This document shows, one piece after another, positions 8,600 through 14,286 of a stretch of DNA of 21,388 nucleotides. The translations under genes were made by a program, and so were the position numbers. This DNA is from Rhodospirillales bacterium (GTDB lineage Bacteria; Pseudomonadota; Alphaproteobacteria; Acetobacterales; Acetobacteraceae), in assembly GCA_025350425.1 (NCBI GenBank), contig JANXXW010000354.1, positions 1-21,388 of the forward strand. The letters run 5' to 3'. Numbering within the stretch: position 1 is the first letter of the stretch; the number at the start of each line of letters is the position of its first letter. Below the pieces are notes generated by a model. It was not told the origin of the DNA, searched no databases, and worked only from the letters and a program-made list of their open reading frames with translations.

Positions 8600-9748
8600 T
8601 TAGGCGACTGTCACGGGTGCCAGTGGCCCCAGCGCCGCCGCGACCGTGAACGGCCCTGGCAAACTGCCGAGCGCGAACAGCCGTGTGACATGGCCCATCT
8701 TACGCCCAGGCCGCGCCTCTGCCTTGCCGTACAGGTGCGGGATCAACCCTGGAGTAGCCAGCAGTTCCGGCCAAAGCGCCGTCTCCTCCGGTCCAACCAG
8801 ATTCTTCATCACTGCGTCGGAGTGCCGGGTGGCGCGCGGCAACGGTAGACCGGCGATGGCGCGGACATGCAGCTCGAACTGGCTGACCGGGCAGGCGTCG
8901 ATGGTCCAGTGGCCAGAATTGTGCGGGCGGGGCGCGATTTCGTTTACCAGCACCCGGCCATCGGCGGTGACGAACATCTCGACCGCGAGCAGGCCCACGA
9001 GCTCGAGCGCATCCGCCACTGTGCGGGCGATGGCCTGCGCGTCGGCAGCGATTTCGGGTGTGATGCGGGCAGGGGCATACGTCATGTCGAGGATGTGGTC
9101 GCGATGGCTGTTCTCCACCGCGTCAAACGCGGCTATCGCGCCATCCGCGCCGCGCGCCACGATCACACTGATCTCGCACTGGAAATCGACCATTCCCTCG
9201 AGCACCAGCGGCTTCGGTTCCAGCGCGTCGAGGCCATCTGCGAGGGCAGCGTCGCTGCCCAGCATCACCTGGCCCTTGCCGTCATAGCCGAGCCGGGTCG
9301 TCTTCAGGATCGCGGGGAGCCCGAGGCGCGATGCCGCGTCGGCCAGAGAAGCCATGTCGTTCACTGGTAGCCAGGGCGCGGTCGCGACACCAATGCCGTT
9401 CAGGAAGCTTTTCTCGACAGCACGGTCCTGACTGATCCGCAGCACGGCCGGCGAGGGGTGGACGGGCTTGAGGGAGGCCAGCAGATCGAGCCCTTCGGCG
9501 CTCACGTTCTCGAACTCGAAGGTAATGACATCCACTGCCGCCGCGAAGGAGCGGAGCGCCGCCGGATCCTCGAAGTCGCCCAGTGTCACGCCTGCCGAGA
9601 CCAGCGCCGCCGGGCTGTCCTGCTCCGGTGTCAGGATATGGCAGCGATAGCCCAGGCGGGCAGCGGCCAACGCCGACATGCGCCCAAGTTGCCCACCGCC
9701 GACGATGCCGATCGTGGAGTTCGGCGGCAGACCGCGTGTATAGCTCAC
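8600..9748 (-). CDS. purK: N5-carboxyaminoimidazole ribonucleotide synthase
   Basis: ATP-grasp enzyme that makes N5-CAIR from AIR, bicarbonate and ATP in de novo purine synthesis. Seen in the 382 residues: N-terminal GIVGGGQLGRM (about 14-24), the ATP-grasp stretch LPAILKTTRLGYDGKGQ, the VEMFVTADGRVLVNEIAPRPHNSGH block with metal/ATP ligands, and FELHVRAIAGLPLP, all typical of PurK. Translation starts at a GTG (9748-9746) that overlaps the purE stop by four bases (GTGA), indicating coupling. Product and substrate pass directly to PurE encoded just upstream. Confidence 0.96.
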   Translation of the reverse strand: MSYTRGLPPNSTIGIVGGGQLGRMSALAAARLGYRCHILTPEQDSPAALVSAGVTLGDFEDPAALRSFAAAVDVITFEFENVSAEGLDLLASLKPVHPSPAVLRISQDRAVEKSFLNGIGVATAPWLPVNDMASLADAASRLGLPAILKTTRLGYDGKGQVMLGSDAALADGLDALEPKPLVLEGMVDFQCEISVIVARGADGAIAAFDAVENSHRDHILDMTYAPARITPEIAADAQAIARTVADALELVGLLAVEMFVTADGRVLVNEIAPRPHNSGHWTIDACPVSQFELHVRAIAGLPLPRATRHSDAVMKNLVGPEETALWPELLATPGLIPHLYGKAEARPGRKMGHVTRLFALGSLPGPFTVAAALGPLAPVTVA

Positions 9749-10233
9749 GTCGCTGGATCGACCGGAAATTCGGCCACGCCGTCAGTCTGGCGGGCACGAC
9801 GCGCATCGAGCCGGGCGGCAATGTCGGGATCGGCCACGGAGAGAATGGCCGCGGCGAGCAGGGCCGCGTTGATAGCGCCGGCACGGCCGATCGCCAGTGT
9901 CCCCACCGGCACACCCGGGGGCATCTGCACCATAGACAGCAACGAATCCATACCCTTCAGGGCTTGGCTCTCGACCGGCACCCCGAGCACTGGCAACGAC
10001 GTCCAGGCTGCGCACATCCCGGGTAGGTGCGCCGCGCCACCAGCCCCCGCGATCACCACACGCAGCCCACGCGCGCGGGCACCCTTGGCATAGGCGGCGA
10101 GCCGATCCGGAGTGCGATGGGCGGAAACGATGCGGGTCTCGTGGGGGATATCCAACTCGACCAGGGTCTCGGCCGCGTGGCGCATGGTCGCCCAGTCCGA
10201 CTGGCTGCCCATGATGATCCCGACCAAGGCCAT
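9745..10233 (-). CDS. purE: N5-carboxyaminoimidazole ribonucleotide mutase
   Basis: Converts N5-CAIR to CAIR, the step after PurK. The 162-residue class I PurE has the N-terminal MGSQSDW (S10, D13), the active-site SAHRTP (H39, R40), and GAGGAAHLPGM, which contributes to the octamer active site. Its ATG shares one base with the stop of the preceding YdcH gene (TGATG), and its TGA overlaps the purK GTG start. The three genes therefore form a YdcH-purE-purK translationally coupled unit. No PurR-box-like sequence was obvious upstream. Confidence 0.96.
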   Translation of the reverse strand: MALVGIIMGSQSDWATMRHAAETLVELDIPHETRIVSAHRTPDRLAAYAKGARARGLRVVIAGAGGAAHLPGMCAAWTSLPVLGVPVESQALKGMDSLLSMVQMPPGVPVGTLAIGRAGAINAALLAAAILSVADPDIAARLDARRARQTDGVAEFPVDPAT

Positions 10234-10436
10234 CAGGCGATATTATCGGGAATGAGGCGAGACTCGAGCCAGGAGATCTCATCCTTCAGCAAAAGCTTCC
10301 GCTTTTTTAACCGCTGCATTTGTAACTGGTCGACTGGGCCCCGGTCCGACAGCCGGTCGATCACGGTATCCAGGTCGCGATGCTCGCTGCGGAGTTCGTG
10401 CAACTTTCGCAGGAGCGAATCGCGGTCGGTCAACAT
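10233..10436 (-). CDS. YdcH/DUF465 family small coiled-coil protein
   Basis: 67-residue protein from the ATG at 10436 (MLTDRDSLLRKL). A longer frame exists from 10484, but its extra residues are unlike the family and the shorter start has a GGGG stretch about eight bases upstream. Content fits DUF465: a charged helical hairpin (LHELRSEHRDLDTVIDRL) followed by LQMQRLKKRKLLLKDEISWLE. Function is unknown in the family. The stop overlaps the purE start, an arrangement often seen in alphaproteobacteria. A second DUF465 gene diverges from the same intergenic region. Confidence 0.88.
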   Translation of the reverse strand: MLTDRDSLLRKLHELRSEHRDLDTVIDRLSDRGPVDQLQMQRLKKRKLLLKDEISWLESRLIPDNIA

Positions 10437-10489
10437 AGTTGCCCCATAGCATAGTGCGGCGGAAAACGGCGACTCGGACCACAATCAAA

Positions 10490-10501
10490 CGTGACATCAC
10501 G
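10490..10501. promoter_or_regulatory. Palindromic site between two divergent YdcH genes
   Basis: CGTGACATCACG is a 5-2-5 inverted repeat, extended imperfectly to CAAA...CTTTG on the flanks. It lies between the divergently transcribed DUF465 genes, in the region that must hold the promoters for both. It could be an operator. No regulator can be named, and -35/-10 elements were not convincingly placed. Confidence 0.3.
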
Positions 10502-10621
10502 CTTTGCAGTGGAACCCGTTGGGGAATTGGCGTTACGATTTTGCGGCGGTCGCAAGATACCGCGCAGGTTGCGAGGGTTCAGCCCGGCCGCCGCGACGAC
10601 ATTTCTACAAGAGGAACCTTC

Positions 10622-10801
10622 ATGAAGCTGCAGTCCCGTATCGAGAGCCTTAAACTTCGGCACGCCAGCCTGGAAAGCCGCATCTTCGAAGAGGATCATA
10701 GACCTCGACCAGACATGACCGTTCTGGCCCGCCTGAAGCTGGCGAAACTGCACCTCAAAGATGAACTGGAACGACTTCACGGGGCGCCTGTTCGCGCCTG
10801 A
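10622..10801 (+). CDS. YdcH/DUF465 family small coiled-coil protein (second copy)
   Basis: 59-residue protein from the ATG at 10622, preceded by AGAGGAA. An in-frame upstream start at 10439 would add 61 residues without family resemblance. The sequence shows the DUF465 pattern, with a first helix KLQSRIESLKLRHASLESRI and a second helix ending in LARLKLAKLHLKDELERL. It is divergent in sequence and orientation from the copy upstream of purE. Function is unknown. It is followed by a strong hairpin at 10810-10839. Confidence 0.85.
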   Translation: MKLQSRIESLKLRHASLESRIFEEDHRPRPDMTVLARLKLAKLHLKDELERLHGAPVRA

Positions 10802-10809
10802 CCGAAGCG

Positions 10810-10839
10810 GCCCCTTCTCCGCGTCCGCGGGGAAGGGGC
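10810..10839. terminator. Bidirectional hairpin terminator between YdcH and trcR
   Basis: Arms GCCCCTTCTCCGCG (10810-10823) and CGCGGGGAAGGGGC (10826-10839) form a 14-bp stem with one T-G wobble and a minimal loop. It sits between convergent genes ending at 10801 (+) and 10844 (-). The stem is very GC-rich but no clear T tract follows on either side. Confidence 0.65.
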
Positions 10840-10843
10840 ACCC

Positions 10844-11422
10844 TCAAGCTGCTTCGTCGGCCTGCGGCATCGGCGGCGGCGGCACTGCCTGACCTTCGCG
10901 GCTCAACTTTTCGTTCGCCTGACTAACAATCGCATTCAGGTCGGTCTGGCTGCATAGGCCTAGGATAACGGGGTCACGGGGCTTGATGTTGGCGCTATTC
11001 CAATGCGTGCGGTCGCGCACTTTCTGGATAGTCTCCTTCGTGGTCCCCATCAGCTTGCCGATTTGGGTCTCGCTCAGTTGTGGATAATTTCGCAACAGGA
11101 ACACGATACCGTCTGGCCGATCGTTGCGCTTGGCCACCGGCGTGTAGCGGGCGCCACGCAAGCGCTTGGGCTGCGGCAGATTGGTCGGTAGCAGCTTCAG
11201 GCGAAGCGCCTCGTCCTTCTCGCACCGATGGATTTCCTCAAGCGCCACTTGGGCGTTGGCCACCGGGTCGTATCCCACGATGCCCTGCGCCACTTCGCCA
11301 TCGGCGATTGCCTGGACCTCAAGCGGGTGCATGCCGCAGAAATCCGCGATCTGGGTGAACGTCAGCGCGGTCTTCTCGATAAGCCATACCGCCGTGGCCT
11401 TGGGCATCAGGGGGAGAGTCAT
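10844..11422 (-). CDS. trcR: DUF1013 / TrcR-family cell-cycle transcriptional regulator
   Basis: 192-residue protein from the ATG at 11422 (MTLPLMPKATAVWLIEKTALTFTQIADFCGMHPLEVQAIADGE). The frame stays open upstream, but those residues are unlike the family. The N-terminal block reads as a helix-turn-helix (about 10-40). A second HTH-like block is LSETQIGKLMGTTKETIQKVRDR, preceded by GIVFLLRNYPQ, and the tail is Pro-rich. DUF1013 proteins are conserved through the Alphaproteobacteria and are annotated as the cell-cycle regulator TrcR. I know that name from annotation practice, not from the sequence. The start has only a weak Shine-Dalgarno. It is transcribed divergently from the DUF1192 gene. 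Confidence 0.85.
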   Translation of the reverse strand: MTLPLMPKATAVWLIEKTALTFTQIADFCGMHPLEVQAIADGEVAQGIVGYDPVANAQVALEEIHRCEKDEALRLKLLPTNLPQPKRLRGARYTPVAKRNDRPDGIVFLLRNYPQLSETQIGKLMGTTKETIQKVRDRTHWNSANIKPRDPVILGLCSQTDLNAIVSQANEKLSREGQAVPPPPMPQADEAA

Positions 11423-11494
11423 GGTATCAGCACTTTCAGATCTCGCGTCGCATCCGGCCCGGCATCTCCGGGTCCCGGGTGCGCGTGACAACAG

Positions 11495-11541
11495 GGAATA
11501 GCGAATATTCCGATATGGACATTGCCACCCTATGGGGTCAA
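11495..11541 (-). promoter_or_regulatory. Candidate trcR promoter with adjacent inverted repeat
   Basis: On the - strand TTGACC (11541-11536) could be a -35 box, with CATATC (11517-11512) as a weak -10 after an 18-base spacer. Immediately downstream, at the expected start of transcription, lies a perfect inverted repeat GGAATA-GCGAA-TATTCC (11495-11511). This would be a natural operator position. The -10 is poor, so the promoter assignment is tentative. Confidence 0.3.
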
Positions 11542-11584
11542 GGCACTGTAAGGCCCGGCAGCCAGTAAAGTGGAGGACGCAGCC

Positions 11585-11773
11585 ATGTTCGATGAGGAAG
11601 AGGCCGGACCCAGGCCGAAACGCCTGATACTCCCGGCATTCGACAGCTGGGGCGTCGCCGAACTGAACCTGTATATCGAAGAATTGCAGACCGAGATCGG
11701 CCGTGCAGAGACGGAAATCGGTCGTAAGCAAGGCCATCGCAGCAAAGCTGACGCTTTCTTCAAGCTTGGCTGA
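11585..11773 (+). CDS. DUF1192 family small protein
   Basis: 62-residue protein beginning MFDEEEAGPRPKR, the hallmark start of DUF1192. It continues into a predicted helix or coiled coil (SVAEL-like WGVAELNLYIEELQTEIGRAETEIGRK) and ends HRSKADAFFKLG. This small family is found widely in Alphaproteobacteria and has no known function. The start is chosen at 11585 because GGAGG sits about eight bases upstream; an in-frame GTG at 11570 lies within that site. The gene is followed by a C/G-rich hairpin shared with convergent hsp20. Confidence 0.85.
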   Translation: MFDEEEAGPRPKRLILPAFDSWGVAELNLYIEELQTEIGRAETEIGRKQGHRSKADAFFKLG

Positions 11774-11785
11774 AACCAGACAGAA

Positions 11786-11813
11786 AAAGGGGGCCGGTTT
11801 CCCGCCCCCCTTT
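11786..11813. terminator. Hairpin terminator between DUF1192 gene and hsp20
   Basis: AAAGGGGG (11786-11793) pairs with CCCCCTTT (11806-11813) around a 12-base loop. The run of A before the left arm gives a T tract (TTTTTC) when read on the - strand, so it fits an intrinsic terminator for hsp20. On the + strand only TTT closes the stem. It lies between convergent stops at 11773 and 11837. Confidence 0.7.
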
Positions 11814-11836
11814 CCTGACAAGTTTGCTCGAAGCGG

Positions 11837-12304
11837 TTAGGCAGCTTGAGTCGCCGAGGCTACCAGCGCGTCGTTTGCGATGGCCGGAGTCGCAGCCCCG
11901 ATCGAAATACGGCGCGGCTTCAACGCCTCGGGCACCACACGCTTCAGGCCGACATGGAGCAAGCCGTTCTTAAGGTCTGCTCCTTCGACCACGATATGGT
12001 CGGCAAGCACGAACCGGCGCTCGAACGCACGACCGGCTATGCCACGATACAAGACTTCTGGCTTCGGAGCGTCGGAAGGAACGCGACCGGTGATGACCAG
12101 CGTGTTGTCCTGCGTCGTGAGCTCGATGTCGTCGGAGCCGAAACCGGCCACGGCCATGATCAGGCGATAAGCGTCCTCACCAGTTTTCTCGATGTTGTAA
12201 GGCGGGTAGGAAACGTCTGCCGTAGCAGCGTTATCGGCCATGCGGGCCAGCCGATCAAAACCAATCGCGGTGCGGAAAAGGGGAGATAAGTTAAGTGTGT
12301 TCAC
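11837..12304 (-). CDS. Hsp20/alpha-crystallin small heat-shock protein
   Basis: 155-residue IbpA-type small heat-shock protein, a holdase that keeps unfolding proteins soluble. Seen: N-terminal MNTLNLSPLFRTAIGFDRL, the alpha-crystallin core from about YPPYNIEKTGEDAYRLIMAVAGF through LVITGR, RAFERRFVLADHIVVEGADLKNGLLHVGL, and a C-terminal extension with the RRISIG motif that docks IXI partners. The start is a GTG (12304-12302) placed six bases after a perfect AGGAGG (12316-12311). The upstream frame to 12325 would place the start within that site and is rejected. Expression is probably controlled twice: by a heat-shock sigma promoter and by a ROSE-like RNA thermometer that sequesters the AGGAGG. 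Confidence 0.93.
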   Translation of the reverse strand: MNTLNLSPLFRTAIGFDRLARMADNAATADVSYPPYNIEKTGEDAYRLIMAVAGFGSDDIELTTQDNTLVITGRVPSDAPKPEVLYRGIAGRAFERRFVLADHIVVEGADLKNGLLHVGLKRVVPEALKPRRISIGAATPAIANDALVASATQAA

Positions 12305-12397
12305 GAGGAACCTCCTGCTAAGCAAGGTTACAATCCAGACCGCCCAAATGGGCCGGTCTTTTGCCGTTATCGAAGACCCACAAGGGCGTCTTCCACC
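12305..12397 (-). promoter_or_regulatory. ROSE-like RNA thermometer in the hsp20 5' leader
   Basis: On the - strand the leader folds as three hairpins. The 5' hairpin is 12393-12372 (GAAGA..CCC with GGGTCTTC, two-base bulge). The middle hairpin is 12359-12337 (AGACCGGCCC with GGGCGGTCT, one G bulge). The 3' hairpin is 12329-12309, where AACCTTGCT pairs with AGGAGGTT across a TAGC loop with the G of TTGCT unpaired. This matches the ROSE signature: a UUGCU segment pairing with the AGGAGG ribosome site through a bulged or non-canonical G. ROSE elements are known to repress Hsp20 translation at low temperature in alphaproteobacteria. The start GTG follows six bases later. Confidence 0.85.
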
Positions 12398-12400
12398 TGA

Positions 12401-12443
12401 CTCAAATAGAAAACGCCGCCCCTCTGTTCAAGGGACGGCGTTT
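12401..12443 (-). terminator. Intrinsic terminator of rpmE
   Basis: Read on the - strand, AAACGCCG-T-CCCT (from 12443) pairs with AGGG-G-CGGCGTTT (to 12411) around a seven-base loop. It is followed by the T-rich TTTTCTATTT. This is a strong rho-independent terminator 25 bases after the rpmE stop. It also houses the hsp20 promoter elements. Confidence 0.85.
12404..12432 (-). promoter_or_regulatory. Heat-shock (RpoH-type) promoter for hsp20
   Basis: On the - strand CTTGAA (12432-12427) and CTATTT (12409-12404) are 17 bases apart, close to alphaproteobacterial RpoH promoters (CTTGAA, then a CCATAT/CTATAT-like -10). The predicted start near 12397 coincides with the base of the first ROSE hairpin. 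The elements lie inside the rpmE terminator: the -35 falls in the stem-loop apex and the -10 in its T tract. Confidence 0.65.
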
Positions 12444-12467
12444 GAAATACGCGGAAGGTGAAAAGAG

Positions 12468-12695
12468 TCAGGCTTTCTTGGCGCCGAGGCCCGCGAACTT
12501 CCTATTGAACTTTGCTACCTGTCCGCCGGTGTCCATCATGCGCTGCACGCCGGTCCAGGCGGGATGGGATTTCGGGTCGATATCGAGGCGGATGGTATCG
12601 CCCGCAGAGCCCATACATGACTTGGTCGTAAACTGGGTCCCGTCGGTCATGATCACGTTGATCATGTGATATTCGGGGTGAATGCCGTCTTTCAT
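12468..12695 (-). CDS. rpmE: 50S ribosomal protein L31 (zinc-ligand-poor form)
   Basis: 75-residue L31 from the ATG at 12695 (MKDGIHPEYHMINVIMTDGTQF), preceded by AGGAG. A longer frame from 12758 has no family resemblance. The conserved core DIDPKSHPAWTG and C-terminal GGQVAKFNRKFAGLG are present. Only one cysteine remains (in TKSCMGSAGDT), so the four-cysteine zinc site of type-A C+ L31 proteins is absent. This is the form normally seen in Alphaproteobacteria. The promoter just upstream and the strong terminator downstream indicate a single-gene transcription unit. Confidence 0.94.
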   Translation of the reverse strand: MKDGIHPEYHMINVIMTDGTQFTTKSCMGSAGDTIRLDIDPKSHPAWTGVQRMMDTGGQVAKFNRKFAGLGAKKA

Positions 12696-12748
12696 ATCGC
12701 GCAAGCTCCTATGGCTCCGCCGATCCCGACCGGCAGAGCAAGGGGCGT

Positions 12749-12777
12749 CGTATAGCAATTGCCATCCTGGGTTGCAA
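12749..12777 (-). promoter_or_regulatory. Sigma-70-type promoter of rpmE
   Basis: On the - strand TTGCAA (12777-12772), a 17-base spacer and TATACG (12754-12749) form a good housekeeping promoter. A TGC just before the -10 resembles an extended -10. The predicted start is near 12742, giving a leader of about 46 bases to the rpmE ATG. It begins a few bases after the stop of the Spy-like gene. Confidence 0.55.
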
Positions 12778-12782
12778 CCGGA

Positions 12783-13265
12783 CTAGCCTCGCATCTGTTC
12801 ACGGCGTCCGAACGAATGGAACGCCTCGTCGGCAATCTTCTGCTGCGCTGGCGTCATCGAGTCATAGAGTGCTTTGAACGGAGCCACGAGATTGGTGATC
12901 GCCTCGGAGTGCGCTTGCGCGATCTTGGCGTAGTGCCGCAGCGTGTCCACGGCCGTCATCGTCTGTGGATTACCTGATTGATACATCTCACCCATCCGCG
13001 CGGCATTGGCGAGCATGACGATGGTGAAGGCGGTCCATTGCGGCTCCTGCGCCGGGGTAATCTTGAGGCGGTTATGCAGGTCCTTTACACGCAAGTCGAG
13101 TTGCTCAATCCGGGCGGCGGCCGACATTGCGCGCCTCGCTGGCATCGCGGTGATGGACGACGGCGCGTCCTGTGGCGCGGGCGTCGCCGGCAGGGTGGTT
13201 TGCGCCAAGGCGAGGCTTGGTGTCAGGGCGATTAACGCCGCGAACAGAATGAGGCGTCGGGTCAT
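12783..13265 (-). CDS. Spy/CpxP-like (LTXXQ) periplasmic protein
   Basis: 160-residue exported protein from the ATG at 13265, preceded by GGAG. Residues 1-21 form a Sec signal peptide (RRLILFAALIALTPSLALA, cleavage before QTT). The mature part is Pro/Ala-rich, then helical (ARIEQLDLRVKDLHNRL). It has two copies of the LTXXQ-like motif, ITPAQEPQW (69-77) and MTPAQQ (137-142), as in Spy/CpxP-family periplasmic chaperones and many uncharacterised alphaproteobacterial proteins. Function is inferred only at the family level: envelope-stress buffering or chaperoning. It diverges from pdxY across an 84-base gap. The frame stays open upstream to 13475, but a signal peptide fits only this start. Confidence 0.82.
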   Translation of the reverse strand: MTRRLILFAALIALTPSLALAQTTLPATPAPQDAPSSITAMPARRAMSAAARIEQLDLRVKDLHNRLKITPAQEPQWTAFTIVMLANAARMGEMYQSGNPQTMTAVDTLRHYAKIAQAHSEAITNLVAPFKALYDSMTPAQQKIADEAFHSFGRREQMRG

Positions 13266-13311
13266 CGCGGCATCTCCGGTATCTGGTTTAACGGACAGCG
13301 ACCGCACGGGT

Positions 13312-13339
13312 TTGAGTGTTGGGGGCCTGATGCTGTAAC
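13312..13339 (+). promoter_or_regulatory. Candidate pdxY promoter
   Basis: TTGAGT (13312-13317) and TGTAAC (13334-13339) are 16 bases apart and end 10 bases before the pdxY ATG. If real, transcription would start almost at the start codon, giving a leaderless or near-leaderless mRNA, consistent with the absence of a Shine-Dalgarno. The -10 match is weak. Confidence 0.25.
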
Positions 13340-13349
13340 CCCGCATCGA

Positions 13350-14228
13350 ATGAACATACTGTCCATCCAGTCCTGGGTTTCCTACGGCCATGTAGGCAAC
13401 TCTAGTGCCGTATTCCCGCTTCAGCGACTTGGTGCCGAGGTATGGGCGGTCAATACGGTGCAATTTTCCAATCACACCGGCTATGGCGGATGGACCGGGC
13501 GGGTCGCCACCGGCGCTGAGATCGCGGCGCTCATTGACGGCATCGCCGCGCGCGGTGTGCTGCCTTCCTGCGATGCGGTTCTGTCGGGCTACATGGGAAG
13601 CGGCGAGATAGGGGATGCCATCGCGGACGCCGTGCGCCGGGTCAAGGCGGCCAATCCGATGGCGATCTATTGTTGCGACCCTGTGATCGGCGACAGCGAC
13701 ACGCCAAGCGATGCCGCCTCGGGCGCCGGCGGAGGCGTCTATGTGCGGCCGGGCGTGCCGGAGTTCATCCGCGACGTGGCCTTGCCCCTATCGGACATCG
13801 CGACGCCGAACCAGTTCGAGTTGCGCAACCTCACCGGTCTCCCGTGCGACACCCTGGCATCGGCCAAGGCGGCGGTGAGCGCGATCCAGGCCAAGGGTCC
13901 GGGTGTCGTGCTCGTCACCAGCATGAATGTCGCAGACACGCCGCCCGACTGCGTCGATATGCTCGTGGGCGCGGATGGCCACTTCCACCGGCTACGCACG
14001 CCCCGCTTACCGCTCGTGGTGAACGGGGCCGGGGACGCCATCGCCGCGCTGTTCCTGTTCCATTGCCTCAATCTCAAAAGCCCCGTGGCCGCGATGGAGG
14101 CCGCCGGTTCCTCGATCTACGGGTTACTCCGTCGCACGCACGAGGCGGGATCGCGCGAAATCCTGATCGTGGCTGCACAGGCGGAGTTCGTGGCGCCGCG
14201 CGACCACTTCGTCGCGATCGCCTGTTAG
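13350..14228 (+). CDS. pdxY: Pyridoxal kinase PdxY
   Basis: 292-residue ribokinase-fold enzyme that phosphorylates pyridoxal to PLP in the B6 salvage pathway. The N-terminus MNILSIQSWVSYGHVGNSSAVFPLQRLG and FSNHTGYGGWTG are PdxY signatures. CDPVIGD provides the substrate/metal region, and NGAGDAIAALF carries the anion hole and catalytic base D229. Length is normal. No Shine-Dalgarno is visible before the ATG, suggesting leaderless or weak initiation. It lies 58 bases before the ABC exporter on the same strand, and a functional link is not evident. Confidence 0.93.
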   Translation: MNILSIQSWVSYGHVGNSSAVFPLQRLGAEVWAVNTVQFSNHTGYGGWTGRVATGAEIAALIDGIAARGVLPSCDAVLSGYMGSGEIGDAIADAVRRVKAANPMAIYCCDPVIGDSDTPSDAASGAGGGVYVRPGVPEFIRDVALPLSDIATPNQFELRNLTGLPCDTLASAKAAVSAIQAKGPGVVLVTSMNVADTPPDCVDMLVGADGHFHRLRTPRLPLVVNGAGDAIAALFLFHCLNLKSPVAAMEAAGSSIYGLLRRTHEAGSREILIVAAQAEFVAPRDHFVAIAC

Positions 14229-14286
14229 CCTTGCCCAAATCCTGCCGCAAGAAAGTGCGCTTAATATCGCGTAACCGGAAATTCGC

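Noticed and set aside
10844..11821. Long version of the DUF1013 protein (325 codons)
   Set aside because: The first 133 codons lie opposite the DUF1192 gene and in the divergent promoter region and have no family resemblance; the ATG at 11422 gives the normal protein.
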